64,000 nucleotides of DNA. Origin: Psococerastis gibbosa. Lineage: Eukaryota > Arthropoda > Insecta > Psocodea > Psocidae. The stretch is taken from the NCBI GenBank assembly GCA_963971405.1, contig OZ020489.1, positions 22,904,290 to 22,968,289 of the forward strand, given 5' to 3'. A program made the translations under genes and the position numbers. Under the pieces are notes generated by a model, which saw only the letters and a list, made by a program, of their open reading frames with translations, was not told the origin of the DNA and ran no database searches. Positions within the stretch are counted from its first letter, which is position 1. Every line of letters begins with the position of its first letter. Shown piece after piece: positions 38,395-49,439 of this stretch.

Positions 38395-38697
38395 CCATAA
38401 GTTCCTCAAACATATCGTAATACCATAGACAAAATATAGTACTATACTACACTGTATGCTCTTTCCCAGTGGACACACTGACGATTCTCGCAGTCGTGAT
38501 TTGCCGACGTCTTTTCCATTGTAGCTATAGCTATAGTAGCAGAAGATTTCTTGACAATTTTGGAAGCTGGTGTGAAGCCAACCGAACGAAAGTTAGCAGT
38601 TTCTCCTGGACACGCCAGATCATAGAAATCTTCTGAAGTAGACTCAGTGGCTTTGCACTTACCATTCACCAAGCCCTATCTTACTTCTTACTTCTTG

Positions 38698-39236
38698 CTA
38701 CTGGCTTCCAGCTTCAGGTGATACCGATGGCCAGATGTCGATCGAACGCCCTTTTCGCCAGTGCCCAAAGATTCTTCCATCACCGAATTTTTCTATTCCT
38801 CCTCCTTCCAATGCCGTCACGAGTGAGTCCTTTTCCCTGCTTGGAATGGAGCATTTCTGGAGAATATGCTCAAGAGTTTCTTCATCCATTCGACACAGTG
38901 CTGAATCCACCAGGTTGAAACGGTGGAGATATTGGTATGTTGTAATGTGTCCAGTCCTTGCTCGAGCTGCGAAAGAGGCAACCATCCGAGGGATTTCCTT
39001 GAAGTGCGCAGTCAGCAGGCTTGGGCTGAAGTAGGTGTAGCGACCTTCCAACCCTACATCCTCCCCAACGGCTGGTCCATTCTTCTCTGAAGACCTTTTC
39101 TGCAGTTCTTTTGTAGCGAGAAACTGAGAATTTAGGGTTCTGTATCGGTTTCATTTCTGCTGCCTCTTTTGCTACTCCGTCAGCAAGCTCCTAATCAGCC
39201 CTATCCCAACCTGAGCTTGACATATACCCACGCATA
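38698..39236 (-). mobile_element. LINE RNase H / C-terminal fragment, frameshifted
   Basis: Near 39180 the minus strand reads ELADGVAKEAAE, the last conserved block of the RNase H domain of jockey/I-type non-LTR elements. It continues in the same or a shifted frame as VFREEWTSRWG and then RARTGHITTYQYLHRFNLVD, CRMDEETLEHILQKC, the tail found after RNase H in such elements. At least one frameshift (near 39035) and one stop upstream of the ELAD block show decay. The element is of a different type from the neighbouring plus-strand LINE, which lacks this RNase H tail. Confidence 0.75.
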
Positions 39237-39239
39237 GCA

Positions 39240-39880
39240 GGACAACCAGTAACAGTTTCAGATTCTTAGGAATGCAAGTTGACAAGGACTTAAACTGGAA
39301 CAAACACGTGGCTGAGCTATTAAAAAAACTAAATAGTGGCCTCTTTGTAGTCAGGCGCCTTAGCTCTGTGTGTCCTACAGAGGTAACTCTCCAGGCCTAC
39401 CACTCACTTGTAATGAGCCATATAAACTACGGCATATCGGCCTGGGGAGGGACTTCTGTAGGGAACATGGACGCTGTACTGAGGCTACAAAAGAGGGGAG
39501 TGCGCTACATGCTAAGACTGGGACCTCGTGACAGTTGTCGCTCTCACTTCAAATCATTAAAAATCATGACAGCCCCAAGTCTGTACATATTTAGATGCAT
39601 TTTACATATCTTAAATCCTGAGGTGTGGGGGACATTTAAACAAAACGGGGACACTCACACCTACAACCCGAGGTAACGGGGAGACCTTGTAAGGCCAGCG
39701 CCACGCACAGCCAAGTGTGAGCGACTGGATCCTATACTACAAGGTTTCGCCTACCTTAGAAAACTCCCGATTGAACTGGGAGCGGCGAGAAATGCTTCTA
39801 ACTTCCCTAAATTGCTTAGAAACCATCTCTTAGAGAAAGCTTTCTACACTGTCACTGAGGCACAAGCACAATCACAATGA
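39240..39880 (+). mobile_element. LINE ORF2 C-terminal fragment (jockey/CR1-type)
   Basis: The open frame reads SFRFLGMQVDKDLNWNKHV, then VVRRLSSVCPTEVTLQAYHS, then SHINYGISAWGG, the typical order of the region after the reverse-transcriptase catalytic core in jockey/CR1/L2-type non-LTR elements. After a single TAA at about 39674 the same frame continues with GDLVRPAPRTAKCERL and LPIELG...LLRNHLLEKAFYTV, the usual tail of these proteins. The catalytic YxDD core, endonuclease and 5' end are absent, so this is a 5'-truncated, broken copy. It begins where an oppositely oriented LINE fragment ends. An AT-rich stretch follows that may be its 3' UTR. Confidence 0.85.
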
Positions 39881-39989
39881 CAATGACAGAACTACCTGAT
39901 TTTGACGATATTTTGACGATTTTATCTTATACTTTACTTGTATTGTATAATTTAACTGAAATATATATATTGCATATTGTATGTTGTAT

Positions 39990-40794
39990 ATGTCCTGTGA
40001 GAATCGTCGGTGTGTAGCGGGCCGTACTTCCCATTTCAGTCTTGATGTCCGGGATCATTCATCTTTGGAATCATAGGAGGTGTCTCTCAGGAACTATAGG
40101 AAAAACTAGTACTATTAAGAACAGCATAAGGAAAATTACCTCTATTTACAGTCGACACAAGTTAAAGAATGTTTCACTAGAAATTGGGACTTGGGTTTAC
40201 AGTGCTGTAGTAAATATTAGCTATTTACTACTATTAGGAATGCATTGAAAAACCACGGCCCAATTTGCGGTACGTACGGATACGTCTTACCGTATTGCAT
40301 AGTTAATGTTATAATTTTATGTGTTGCAGTTACTGTACACAGTTTGTGCATCCGGGGCAACCTACTAGTGAACTAGCGCACTGCGCCATCAAATACCAAT
40401 GCCTAGCAAGGCAAAAAAATGATGGCGTCACTTCACTTTTGTTTATAAAACAAGCATATGCACAAACTGATCAATAACTATATGATGTAGGTATTGTACA
40501 ATTTGTACGATGTTGAGAATAAGATGTTCAGTTACTGTAGACTTGCAAATAAAATCTGCGACATTGAAGGTACTGTATTCGCTCAACTTATGTTGCTTTT
40601 ACTAAACTTTTACAGTACACGTTACGTGCAGAGTTTTCTGACTTTTTTTGGTATTCGATGGGTTGCCGCAACCAGATTGTGATTAAACTGTGGTAGGTGT
40701 TGGATTTTTAGGGGCGTTTCAGATGTTACCTGGACCACATATATACAAATACATAAATGTATAAACAAAATTGAAATAAAATAGGTACTGTAGA
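39990..40794. other. Intron 1 DNA, nothing recognised
   Basis: It follows the plus-strand LINE; no poly-A tail or gene could be fixed. Confidence 0.45.
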
Positions 40795-41206
40795 TGAAAT
40801 TTCCATATATTTTAATAATAATACTAGATAGCGAACTCCCTTGCATATTTTGAAGCCAGCCGCCATTGCTATAAGTGGATAGAAAACGTTGTTTACATTC
40901 ATTTACACCTTGAGTTCTTATGAGATTTCCTAATATTTTCTGTGAAAATTACTTTCAAAAGTTCAATCTTTCCGTTTATTTTCAGTGGATCTTGATCAAT
41001 CGTTACATAAAAGACAATATTAACTGAAATTAAATCATGATAAAATTTATTTCGTTGAGAAGTACCCATTTAAGAACTGGTACTTTGCGTTCTTTCCATT
41101 CTTTCTATGCACTTTATAGCATGGTATAGATGGCTTCACAACACTCCCTACAGAGAGCATGGGAGTTCGCTATCTAGTATTATTATTAAAATCTATGGAA
41201 ATTTCC
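40795..41206. mobile_element. 412-bp MITE with ~48-bp inverted ends
   Basis: The left arm GAAATTTCCATATATTTTAA, TAATAATACTAGATAGCGAA, CTCCC pairs with the right arm GGGAGTTCGCTATCTAGTAT, TATTATTAAAATCTATGGAA, ATTTC with one or two changes. The middle 310 bp is AT-rich without an ORF. The target duplication could not be fixed. Confidence 0.85.
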
Positions 41207-41310
41207 CTAATATTGTAGTTTCGGCTTTGAATATTTGTAAACAACTGAAAACGTAAGCAAAGAGAATGGGGGAGTAGGTGATCTGAAGTTGGTCCGGGTC
41301 CACTAGTAGC

Positions 41311-41478
41311 TTAGGCGCCCATTCCACATACGTCAATCGTCAATGAAAAATTGAAAAATGACGTCAAAATGACGTACATTGACGTGGTAGCAGAATTTTT
41401 TGTATGTCTTTAATGTCTGCTAAAACGTCATTTTTCAATTTTTCATTGACGATTGACGTATGTGGAAAGGGCGCCTAA
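41311..41478. mobile_element. Family B MITE, second copy
   Basis: Same 168-bp hairpin as at 26.2 kb, nearly identical through ATTGACGTGGTAGCAGAATT. Its outermost bases are GGCGCCC on both sides instead of GGCGGGT, so the two ends changed together. Flanks are TTA and TAA. Confidence 0.9.
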
Positions 41479-43592
41479 CATAGTATAAATATAAATTTAA
41501 AGTGAAGTAAGTTTTTTGCGTTTTTTTAGAAGTGTGGCCTTTTTTAGTATTTTTATTGTAATTTATTAGTATTAATAATTCATTGAAATACTGAAATACC
41601 ACTGAATGGTACCTAATCTCAGTAGCACAGTAGTAAGAATTAATATTGGAATTCCCAAAGTTATGTTTATATAATACTATATACATATACTGTATATAAA
41701 CTCTTCGGCAATACCGTACTCCTATTATTGTGCTGGTATAGCTTTGTGAGCCTGGATAAGCTTATCAAACTTGCTATAAAAAAATAAAAAAAATAAAAAC
41801 AGCGGGCTTGGTAAAGCAGCAAGGTAATAATAATAATATTCATAATTTTATTTTCTTAATTTCTACAATACAAGTTCAACTGTCGAAAAGCTACGCATGA
41901 ATCGCTTGGTTTAGCATTTTATAGAATGTGATGAGACCCTTAGCAGGGGGTTGCAACCATTAGCAGCCCTCTGATTATCCCAATTTGGTTTTTCCTTCAC
42001 ATTTTCTCCAGTTCTCTCTGTTTTTCTGTTTATTTAACAAAACCATTGATAAATTATTCCAGTGGTGTCGGCTTGCGATGATACATTTTAACCAAAACTC
42101 TGCCATAATTAACCATCTTGTTGTTTTCTTTGCGCATTGGGTTTGGTAACGGTTAATATTATATTCCATCATAATTTAGTTTCGAATGTCAGTACTCAGC
42201 AATATCCAGTAAAGTTTCCACGATTTCTGATGGATTTTTTTATTTTTTCCGTTTAGTTCGGTACAATTAGTAGTTCGCAATATTGCAAAATTTTCATACA
42301 TGTAATAAATATTTTCCAGCCGAGACCACCCACCACTCTATACAATAAAGTCTGTAATAGCCAAACTTTTCTCGCAAAACTGCTTTTTCAAATCAACTGC
42401 CGTAATTATTAGGCTACAAACTGAATTTATGGTAATTACGATTACTTGGTTACGTTCATTTATTTTACATTAATTTTCTTACCTTTTCTTTTGAAAATTC
42501 ATACATGACATATAAATTCAGTTGCCGTAGAATCTGATAATTGAAGTACTCCGTGGCATAGTTTGGGTAGCAAAATTTGAAATTGAAATAAATATTGTAT
42601 ATTCATGTGTCGTGGGACTCCTATATGATGGGCCTGTACCCGCTGTGCCCACTGGTAAATCCGACTCTGGCCATACACGTTGCCAAATGCCATATTTATG
42701 CCAACAATAATTTGAATATTGACCTATATAGCAGGATTTTTCTTTTCAATTTGCGAATTTCTCTTAAATAGCAGCCTAAATTTAAAGTGGGCTTTTGTAA
42801 AAGTAAATTTCAGAAATCCATTATTTGTAACTAAAATTTATGAGAACAATGGGTGTTCGGGGTTTATTTAGACTCGAACAAAAATCTATTTATTATCGTA
42901 TTTGACATTTATGCTAGCATCGTAATACCAGAGAAACTTGACCACTGCAACCTATCTAGGCTTATTATACCTTCTTTTGGATAATGGTTCTGTAATTGTA
43001 AGCCTCGTTGCTTGTGGCTTTAGGCGACACACATTTGTCATTAGTATAGTTTTTTTTACGTCTTTTGACCGCCTCCTGTTTGTGAATGATTGAGAAGAAT
43101 CACGACATATAGTATTCTACGTACATAATGGCTTCTTGTATGTAGACACCATTTACTCTTTTCTCATTCAGACAATTTATTTTGGTGTCAATAAAAAATT
43201 AGCTGTGTGACCAGGAATTTAAGACAACAAAACACCGAGTTTCTTTAATTTTATTAATGTACTGGTATGTTTATGCAAATGCTTAAATTATATTTTTTTT
43301 AAAGGCCTGAAAAAATGGCTTCAGAAGTAAACAGTTGCCTTTCATCAAAAAATTAAGGTATATACTAGTATAAAGGCTATGAACACTTACTATAATTTTA
43401 AGAAATCAAAGGCCGATTGAGTTGCAAATTTCTTATCCTTTACAAACTTTGGTAGTGCTGTGGTGATCTACATGACTGTCTGTCAGGTAGTCACATTTTC
43501 TTAATTTCGAATTGTTTGCAATAATATGAATTAGCCTTCCTCAGTAAGCTTTGCAAAATATAAGCGTAACTGCTGTTAAAATGCGTGAACCC
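41479..43592. other. Intron 1 DNA, nothing recognised
   Basis: AT-rich. A scrap of the GC monomer (GCTGTTAAAATGCGTGAACC) appears just before the MITE at 43593. Confidence 0.45.
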
Positions 43593-43730
43593 CAAGAGCG
43601 GATCCAGTGGATCCAAGTTAGGGCGGGTCACAAGTTTTATTTACGTTTAAAAAGTATTTTTTTCCTTGAGAAGTTCAGTTTATTCAAATTTTTTTACTAT
43701 GTTATAAATTTACTTATTTAGGGGGGAACT
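43593..43730. mobile_element. Left part of a GCGGATCC-type hAT-like MITE
   Basis: Begins CAAGAGCGGATCCAGTGG, identical to the left end of the complete copy at 25572, and follows it through the GTTTAAAA and TTATTCAA segments up to the point where another MITE is inserted. The right end after 43955 is not clear. Confidence 0.6.
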
Positions 43731-43955
43731 CATGGCCGTGACATGGGGGGTGGTCCAAAGGGTCCGTACCCCCCCCCCCCCGAAATAAAAGGCCTTACAC
43801 ATATTTAAATGTTATATTTTAGGGACAAAATTTATCAATTTATGTAAACTTGCATTGTTTGAACAGTGGATAGAATGAACTTTCATTAATGACGCTTTAA
43901 AAAAAAATTGGACACCCCCCCCCCCTCCCGAAACCAAAACTTGGGCACGGCCTTG
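43731..43955. mobile_element. hAT-like MITE of the CAAGGCCGTGCCC family, nested
   Basis: Starts CATGGCCGTGACATGG and ends TTGGGCACGGCCTTG, with the same interior as the copies at 14.2 and 58.3 kb. It lies inside a relative of the GCGGATCC element seen at 25.6 kb, splitting its GGGGTTCATGACC motif. The flanking 8-mers GGGGAACT and GGGGACAT match only partly, so the duplication is decayed. Confidence 0.75.
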
Positions 43956-44677
43956 GGGGACATGACCTTGAGCTGCCCCCCCCCCCTTTACGTCTCAGTT
44001 GTTTGTGCTACCGTATCTGCATGTGTGAACTCCACGGGCGCCCATCGTCTCATCTGCTTCCAGAACAGTCTTCGAAAAGCGCTTTTTCAACACCCTAACC
44101 CCCCCCCCCCCCCCAGCTAGGCACATCTACTACACGGCCCTGGAGAAAAATTTTCCCTTCATGTTAAGGGTCGAACCGCGACGTTCCCTTTGATAGCCTA
44201 GCGTTGTTCTGTACCCGCTGGACTGATGCCATTAAAAACAAATCTTTCGTCGGCCTCATTTTCCCGTAACAATCCGTTGCTGCAGCATAGACCTCCCTCG
44301 AACAGTAAGCAACGGTCAACTGACTTACTGTAAGCCTTCGCAGGGAGCAGTTATCAAGGTGCTTTTCGCTGGGTACATTAAAAGACCATGGAAGACGCCT
44401 TTCAAGCTTTAGTAGAAGCCTCCAATTTAAATATCGGGGTGAAAAGATAGTTGAGAAGTTCAAGGGTTCTCCGGTAGATGATATCAGTAGTTAGATGCTA
44501 GGGGATGGTTGATTCAAAAGCTTTCCGATAGAAAGCGCGCGCTGGCAGTTTTACGAGTATACTTTTACCTACCGCTAAAATTGACAAGGCTTTCCCTATA
44601 TATTAAAAGATAAGGGAAAATTGTTATGGGTCTACCTAGGGGCTAAGGCGCTCTTACAATTATTATCGTGTATTATT
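43956..44677. other. Intron 1 DNA with poly-C runs
   Basis: C runs at about 43976-43987 and 44100-44114 are probably the decayed right part of the host GC element. The minus frame 44164-44463 is not recognised. Confidence 0.4.
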
Positions 44678-45030
44678 GCTTTCCAATTTATACGTAGTAT
44701 AAGGAAAGCTTTGTGACGGTCCAAATTTTCGATTCCGAGATTTCAACGGAATTACACGTTTTGAGGTCCCAGGTACCCAAATAAGTGGTTTTTACGAAAT
44801 GTCTGTCTGTCTATATTTCTGTCTGTTCATCAATTTCCGGGCAAACTGCTCTGCCGATTTTGTTGACATTTTGCATATAGGTTCAAAAAGTCATATACTT
44901 GAGAAAATTTTGTTATTTTGGGTTAACTCATTTTTTTTTGGGGGGGGGGGGGGGGTTTACTCTCAAAAAAACTCCAAAAAAAAGTCTAAAAAAATTATAT
45001 CTCAAAAACGGCTCCAACGATTTCTTTTAA
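44678..45030 (+). repeat. TGTC-bearing dispersed repeat, copy interrupted by TTAA MITE
   Basis: Follows the 14.6-kb copy from GCTTTCCAATTTATACGTAG through GATTCCGAGATTTCAACGG, AAATGTCTGTCTGTC, a 17-base G run and TCAAAAACGGCTCCAACGAT. It resumes briefly after the MITE (AAATTCACATACA, to about 45430) and is then truncated. Confidence 0.8.
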
Positions 45031-45414
45031 GAGTGTACAGCCCGTAGGGAAGTAGTAGCCCGAAATTTAATACTTTTTATTTTTTATTTAATTAACTAAG
45101 CATGTTATTAAAGATTTGGCTCATCAAAGTTGTAGAAGACTACTTCATGCATCATATTATAAGATATTTTTTATTTTCGAAATTGTAGTTTTTTCATAAA
45201 CATGCAAATATTGTATAAACTATAACTTTTCAAATATTTGTATGTTTCTAATAAAACTACAATTTCGAAAACTAAAAATACCTTGTTATATGATGCGTGA
45301 AGTGGTCTTCTACAAATTTGATGAGCCAAATCGTTAATAACATGCTTAGTTAATTAATTAAAAAATAAAAAGTATTACATTTCGGGCTGTCACTTTCCTA
45401 TGGGCTGTACACTG
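45031..45414. mobile_element. piggyBac-like MITE with TTAA duplication
   Basis: Ends GAGTGTACAGCCCGTAGG and the inverted CCTATGGGCTGTACACTG are flanked by TTAA on both sides (45027-45030, 45415-45418). The surrounding repeat has an uninterrupted copy at 14.99 kb reading TTTTTAAATTCACAT, so the insertion and single-TTAA empty site can be read directly. The interior is a long imperfect palindrome (AGATTTGGCTCAT, GTAGAAGACTACTTCATGC). No ORF. Confidence 0.92.
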
Positions 45415-45433
45415 TTAAATTCACATACATTGT

Positions 45434-46299
45434 CAGCCACTAGTCTGCGAAATTTGTCCGGTTCATTCTTGAATAGTTTTTTTACTGTTTTTTTTTTTTA
45501 AAAAATGTGTAAAACAAAATATATTGTTGGGCTGGACGTTTCTAGAATTGAAGGAAGATTGAAAGGTCTGACTATGGAATTTGGCAGGCTATTGGGGAGG
45601 ACTGTGCGCTGTGCTGAGTATGATGGTCATTCCAATATGATGTGCTGTAGGATTTCAGTTGACCCCGGACAAGTATCGCACATGGCACTGGGGTACTTAA
45701 TATTGTAATAATATAATATCACAATAAATGAGCGTACCACGAAGGCACGAACAGTTTACACTGTGTAATCCATTAATGGGAGGTAGAGGGAATCATGTGG
45801 ATTTTTTAAAAAAAAATTATGGTCAAACCGTGAGAGATAGTCTAGTTCCAGCAGGATACTTCCAACAAAAAAAATTTAAATCTTCGTGATATTTCGAAAA
45901 AAAGTAGAACAGTGTTTCAGATAGAGAATGAGAATACTGTACCAGTCCCCACTACCAGAACCCATGAGTACCCCTAAATTTACTCATGCTTAAACTACAG
46001 TATTTTTCAGAAATCCGACAGGTACGCGCAGTATGTACGTATACGGTTTTAACGTGCATAAAAATAGTATTATGGTATGTTACCTCTCCCTTTCTATTAT
46101 ATTGTACTAGTACCATGTATAGCAAGGACAGATACAAGGGGGGGCAGGGGCTAGCTGCCCCCCCCCCCTTTGTATAAGTCAATGTATTACGTTATAATAT
46201 AATCTATAATAAATACGTTTGTTATATTTTAACCCAACACTACCCTCCCCCCCCCCCCTGGCTGTAGCACGTATGCTCGTTTTGAGGGACTTTTTGTGG
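45434..46299. other. Intron 1 DNA with a small GC palindrome
   Basis: ATACAAGGGGGGGCAGGGGC at 46133 folds back on GCCCCCCCCCCCTTTGTAT. A further poly-C run is at 46249-46258. The plus frame 45505-45708 has no known domain. Confidence 0.45.
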
Positions 46300-46480
46300 A
46301 CCCACGCCTACTCATAGTGGCCCATAGGTCCCTTGGATTTCGGGATGTCAACCATACACCTGCTACAAGCGATAATGGATAAGCTGCGACAAGCATACCA
46401 TTTATTGACGCAATAAAACGGGCAAAAACATGACTTAACTAAGTTCAGATACGAGTCCAGCATGTTACTGTTGTACTCCA
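46300..46480 (-). repeat. Dispersed repeat D, inverted copy
   Basis: AGTGGCCCATAGGTCCCTTG, GATAATGGATAAGCTGCGAC and CATGACTTAACTAAGTTCAG match the reverse complement of the 15.7-kb copy, with a gap in the middle. Confidence 0.6.
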
Positions 46481-46558
46481 GCTTTATTAATAAAATTATC
46501 ATAGGCGTCATATTTGTCCTATACTATATGGCAAATACTCATACTTAGCGCACCTTTG

Positions 46559-46954
46559 TTAGGCGGGGATTCCACCGACCGGCTAGGGCTAAATACAAAA
46601 ACGGTGACGTGGTAGCAGACATTCAAGACTTAGGCGGGGTTTCCACCGACCTCGCATTGCAGAATGCAAATGACATTGACGGAAATTAGAATTTTTCTTT
46701 TTATAGAAATCTATTAAAATGTTTGTACTTAACATATCCCATGACGCCATTTTTTAATTTTAGTTTGTTTGTGATTTTACTGTATGATCATTGATCAATT
46801 TTAACTATGGCATAGAGGAAAACAAACATTTCCGTCAATGTCATTTGCATTCTGCAATGTGAGGTCGGTGGATCCCCGCCTAAGTCTTGAATGTCTGCTA
46901 CCACGTCACCGTTTTTGTATTTAGCCCTAGCCGGTCGGTGGAATCCCCGCCTAA
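46559..46954 (+). mobile_element. Complete family A MITE with ~127-bp nested terminal repeats
   Basis: The outer 74 bp at each end (from TTAGGCGGGGATTCCACCGA to AGACATTCAAGAC) are an exact inverted pair. A second unit, TTAGGCGGGGTTTCCACCGA, follows directly and pairs with its partner with few changes. Terminal repeats thus cover nearly two thirds of the 396 bp. The short middle has no ORF. Confidence 0.92.
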
Positions 46955-48692
46955 GAGCACTAACTCACTGACCTTTTACATACAATTTACTCCCAACTCT
47001 GGGGAGCCCAAATAAAATATGACTTCGGGCGCCATGTGTAATAAAAGACATTATGTCTGATTAATGGGCAATTAATGTAAAGGCTGGAGACAAGTAGAGC
47101 CACTCCATGTTATGTCTGTGGCTTTTAATTACCCCACCATCCATTAGCGACTCTTACATAGGTCCCCGTGTTGCCGTTTCAAATCTGGTCCCAAGCTAGT
47201 ATTTATTATTTATTTATTTGTAATTACATACAATGCTTAACTGTATATGTACTGATCGCTTGGCTTTACGTCAAGGTCACTTATTCCTATATTATTATTT
47301 ATATTATTTAGTATAGCGGACACCTTGACTTCCTTGGCGTATGAGCGTAAATGTTTCAGTTAACTCTTTCAATCTACAATATACTGTATATGTCCCATAG
47401 GTATTTTGAAAAATGTCTGATCACAGTTGTTCCTATCGTATATAGTATTAAACTCTATGGAAGTTCCTATTTACACTCGACATGGCATCACAGTGTCCCT
47501 TGTACGTATATTTTTACTATGTGATTTAAGTTGATTGCCTTCCACAACCTCGTTTTTCCTCAACTCACGACCCTGGGTCACCAGTGTCAACGTTCGTTAG
47601 GTGGGTAAATTAATGGGAATGGAAAAATAAAATTTGGCAAAATTGTTTCTGCCTACGATAATAATTGTAGCATTGACAGCACCTAACCATAAGTCAGTTT
47701 TTCTGATAGTCTGCAAACGTGGGGAGAAATGTCAAAGAAAACGGGACCAAGTTGTGTGCAAACATAAAAAAATAATATACCGGAAAATGAAAAACAAATG
47801 AACAATTCAACTAGCAGGTCTGACAATGGAATCGCAGGCGCTGACTGCTTTCTTGACTTGGGTCACAACTACGGGAGTCGATGACATGCCTGAGTTGGGT
47901 GGCATTCTTAATAGCCTAATTTTGACTGTATTTGATTTATGATAATATGGCTTACGCTCGGTCACAACTGCGGAAGCATTGATTGACTGAGCCACGAATG
48001 GCCAGCTTGTCAGCCTGGTTTCAACTAGGCCATATAACAAAAGAAAAATTAAAAAACATTCGAACGTATGAAAACAAATGCCGTGTCGAAGGGGATAAAT
48101 GACAATGGTGCAAATTGTCCCTATTAATGGACAATTGGAGAGGGAAATGTCATCATATATGTGTAAAAATCAAATCTTGTGAAATAGCAATCGTAGAGTT
48201 GTCAAAAATATAATAATAATAATAATTCTTTATTTTTCGAAACATGTACAGTTTTTACCATAATCAGGGTGTCCCCAAGCCTAATGGCGTGTGGAGAAAC
48301 ACCCATATCGGAAGAAAAATTTCTGAGCATTTAGGCTTACATGTATGTAACATGTATCTCTTTATAATACAGATTGGCCACAATTATTGAATTTGTAAAA
48401 AAGAAACTATTGGTAGTCCCGAGGAAAGATTTTAAGAACTGTGGCCAATTGGTATTAGTGAAGGCCACACGTCACACATTGAAATGTAGAGGAGCATCCC
48501 TTCTATAATTTAATGGATATTTCTGACGGCTCCACGACCCATATATCCTCTGAAAGTCTACTTTGAACAAAAAACGCGTTGTGGGGGCACTGTGATGGGT
48601 TAATTGTAATTTTTAAGAGTGGGCCGAAAGACAAAAAATTCGCCCATTTGGAAAATAAAGACAATTTTGTTTCTTCCTTCTTTCTGATTTGC
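46955..48692. other. Intron 1 DNA, nothing recognised
   Basis: Short frames only. An (ATA)n-like tract lies near 48211-48225. Confidence 0.45.
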
Positions 48693-48700
48693 TCTCAGGC

Positions 48701-49431
48701 CAGTGCCAGATTACCTGCTGGGGCGGGGGGGGGGGGGGGGGGGGGCAGGGGCACAAGATATGGGGGGGCCGTGGGTGCAACCCGGACGCGGTCCCAGACC
48801 TCATACAAGGTGACAGTGACGTAACGACAGGTTTTCAAAGGGGGCGGTGTATAATGTAGCACCCCTCCACCCATTTTCATAAAAATGAATAAAATGTGGA
48901 AGCCAATGACCTTAGTTCGGTTCGGAGGATATAAAGGGGGGCCCGGGGGTCTCCCCGAGTGAAAATGTTTGAAAAATAGGCCTGAAATATTGGGGTTCTA
49001 CGCATTTTGAGAAGAATAAGGTACATAAATTACAAGGAATTAATATATATTTGTAAACAGGAGAGCCGGAGGTCTCCCCCGGGAGAAAATGTTTAAAAAA
49101 TAGGGCTGAAATAGTGGGGTTTTAAGCATTTTGAGTGCAGTAACAATTAGATTTTAGAGGCAAAGAATATAACTGCCTTCCAAAGGGGGGGGGGCAATTG
49201 ACCGCAGTGCCGGTCGCTTCGTCCGCCTCTGGTGCAAACTCCTCTGAAATTCATAAATCTACCAGCAAAACAAAAGAAAAACATAATTTCCCACCAATTA
49301 TTTCAAATTTTTTATTTTTTTTATTATTTTTATCTGTAAAAAATCTCGTTTGGGGGGGGGGCGGAATTTTAGGCATATCTGGGGGGCCTGGGGTCCTGTG
49401 CCCCAAGTGCCCATGGGTTAATCCGGCACTG
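48701..49431. mobile_element. hAT-like element, 731 bp, perfect 8-bp TSD, composite
   Basis: Ends CAGTGCCAGATTACC and the inverted GGTTAATCCGGCACTG lie between exact 8-bp duplications TCTCAGGC (48693-48700 and 49432-49439). Inside are a 22-base G run, a CAGTGACGTAACGA motif resembling the end of the 6.9-kb family, and two inverted-orientation GC monomers (CTGAAATATTGGGGTT, CTGAAATAGTGGGGTT). This suggests a second element inserted in the first. A lone left end of the same family is at 33245. Confidence 0.88.
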
Positions 49432-49439
49432 TCTCAGGC

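Noticed and set aside
48579-48880. Gly-rich and Pro-rich frames on both strands
   Set aside because: Products of a 22-base G run inside a hAT-like element.
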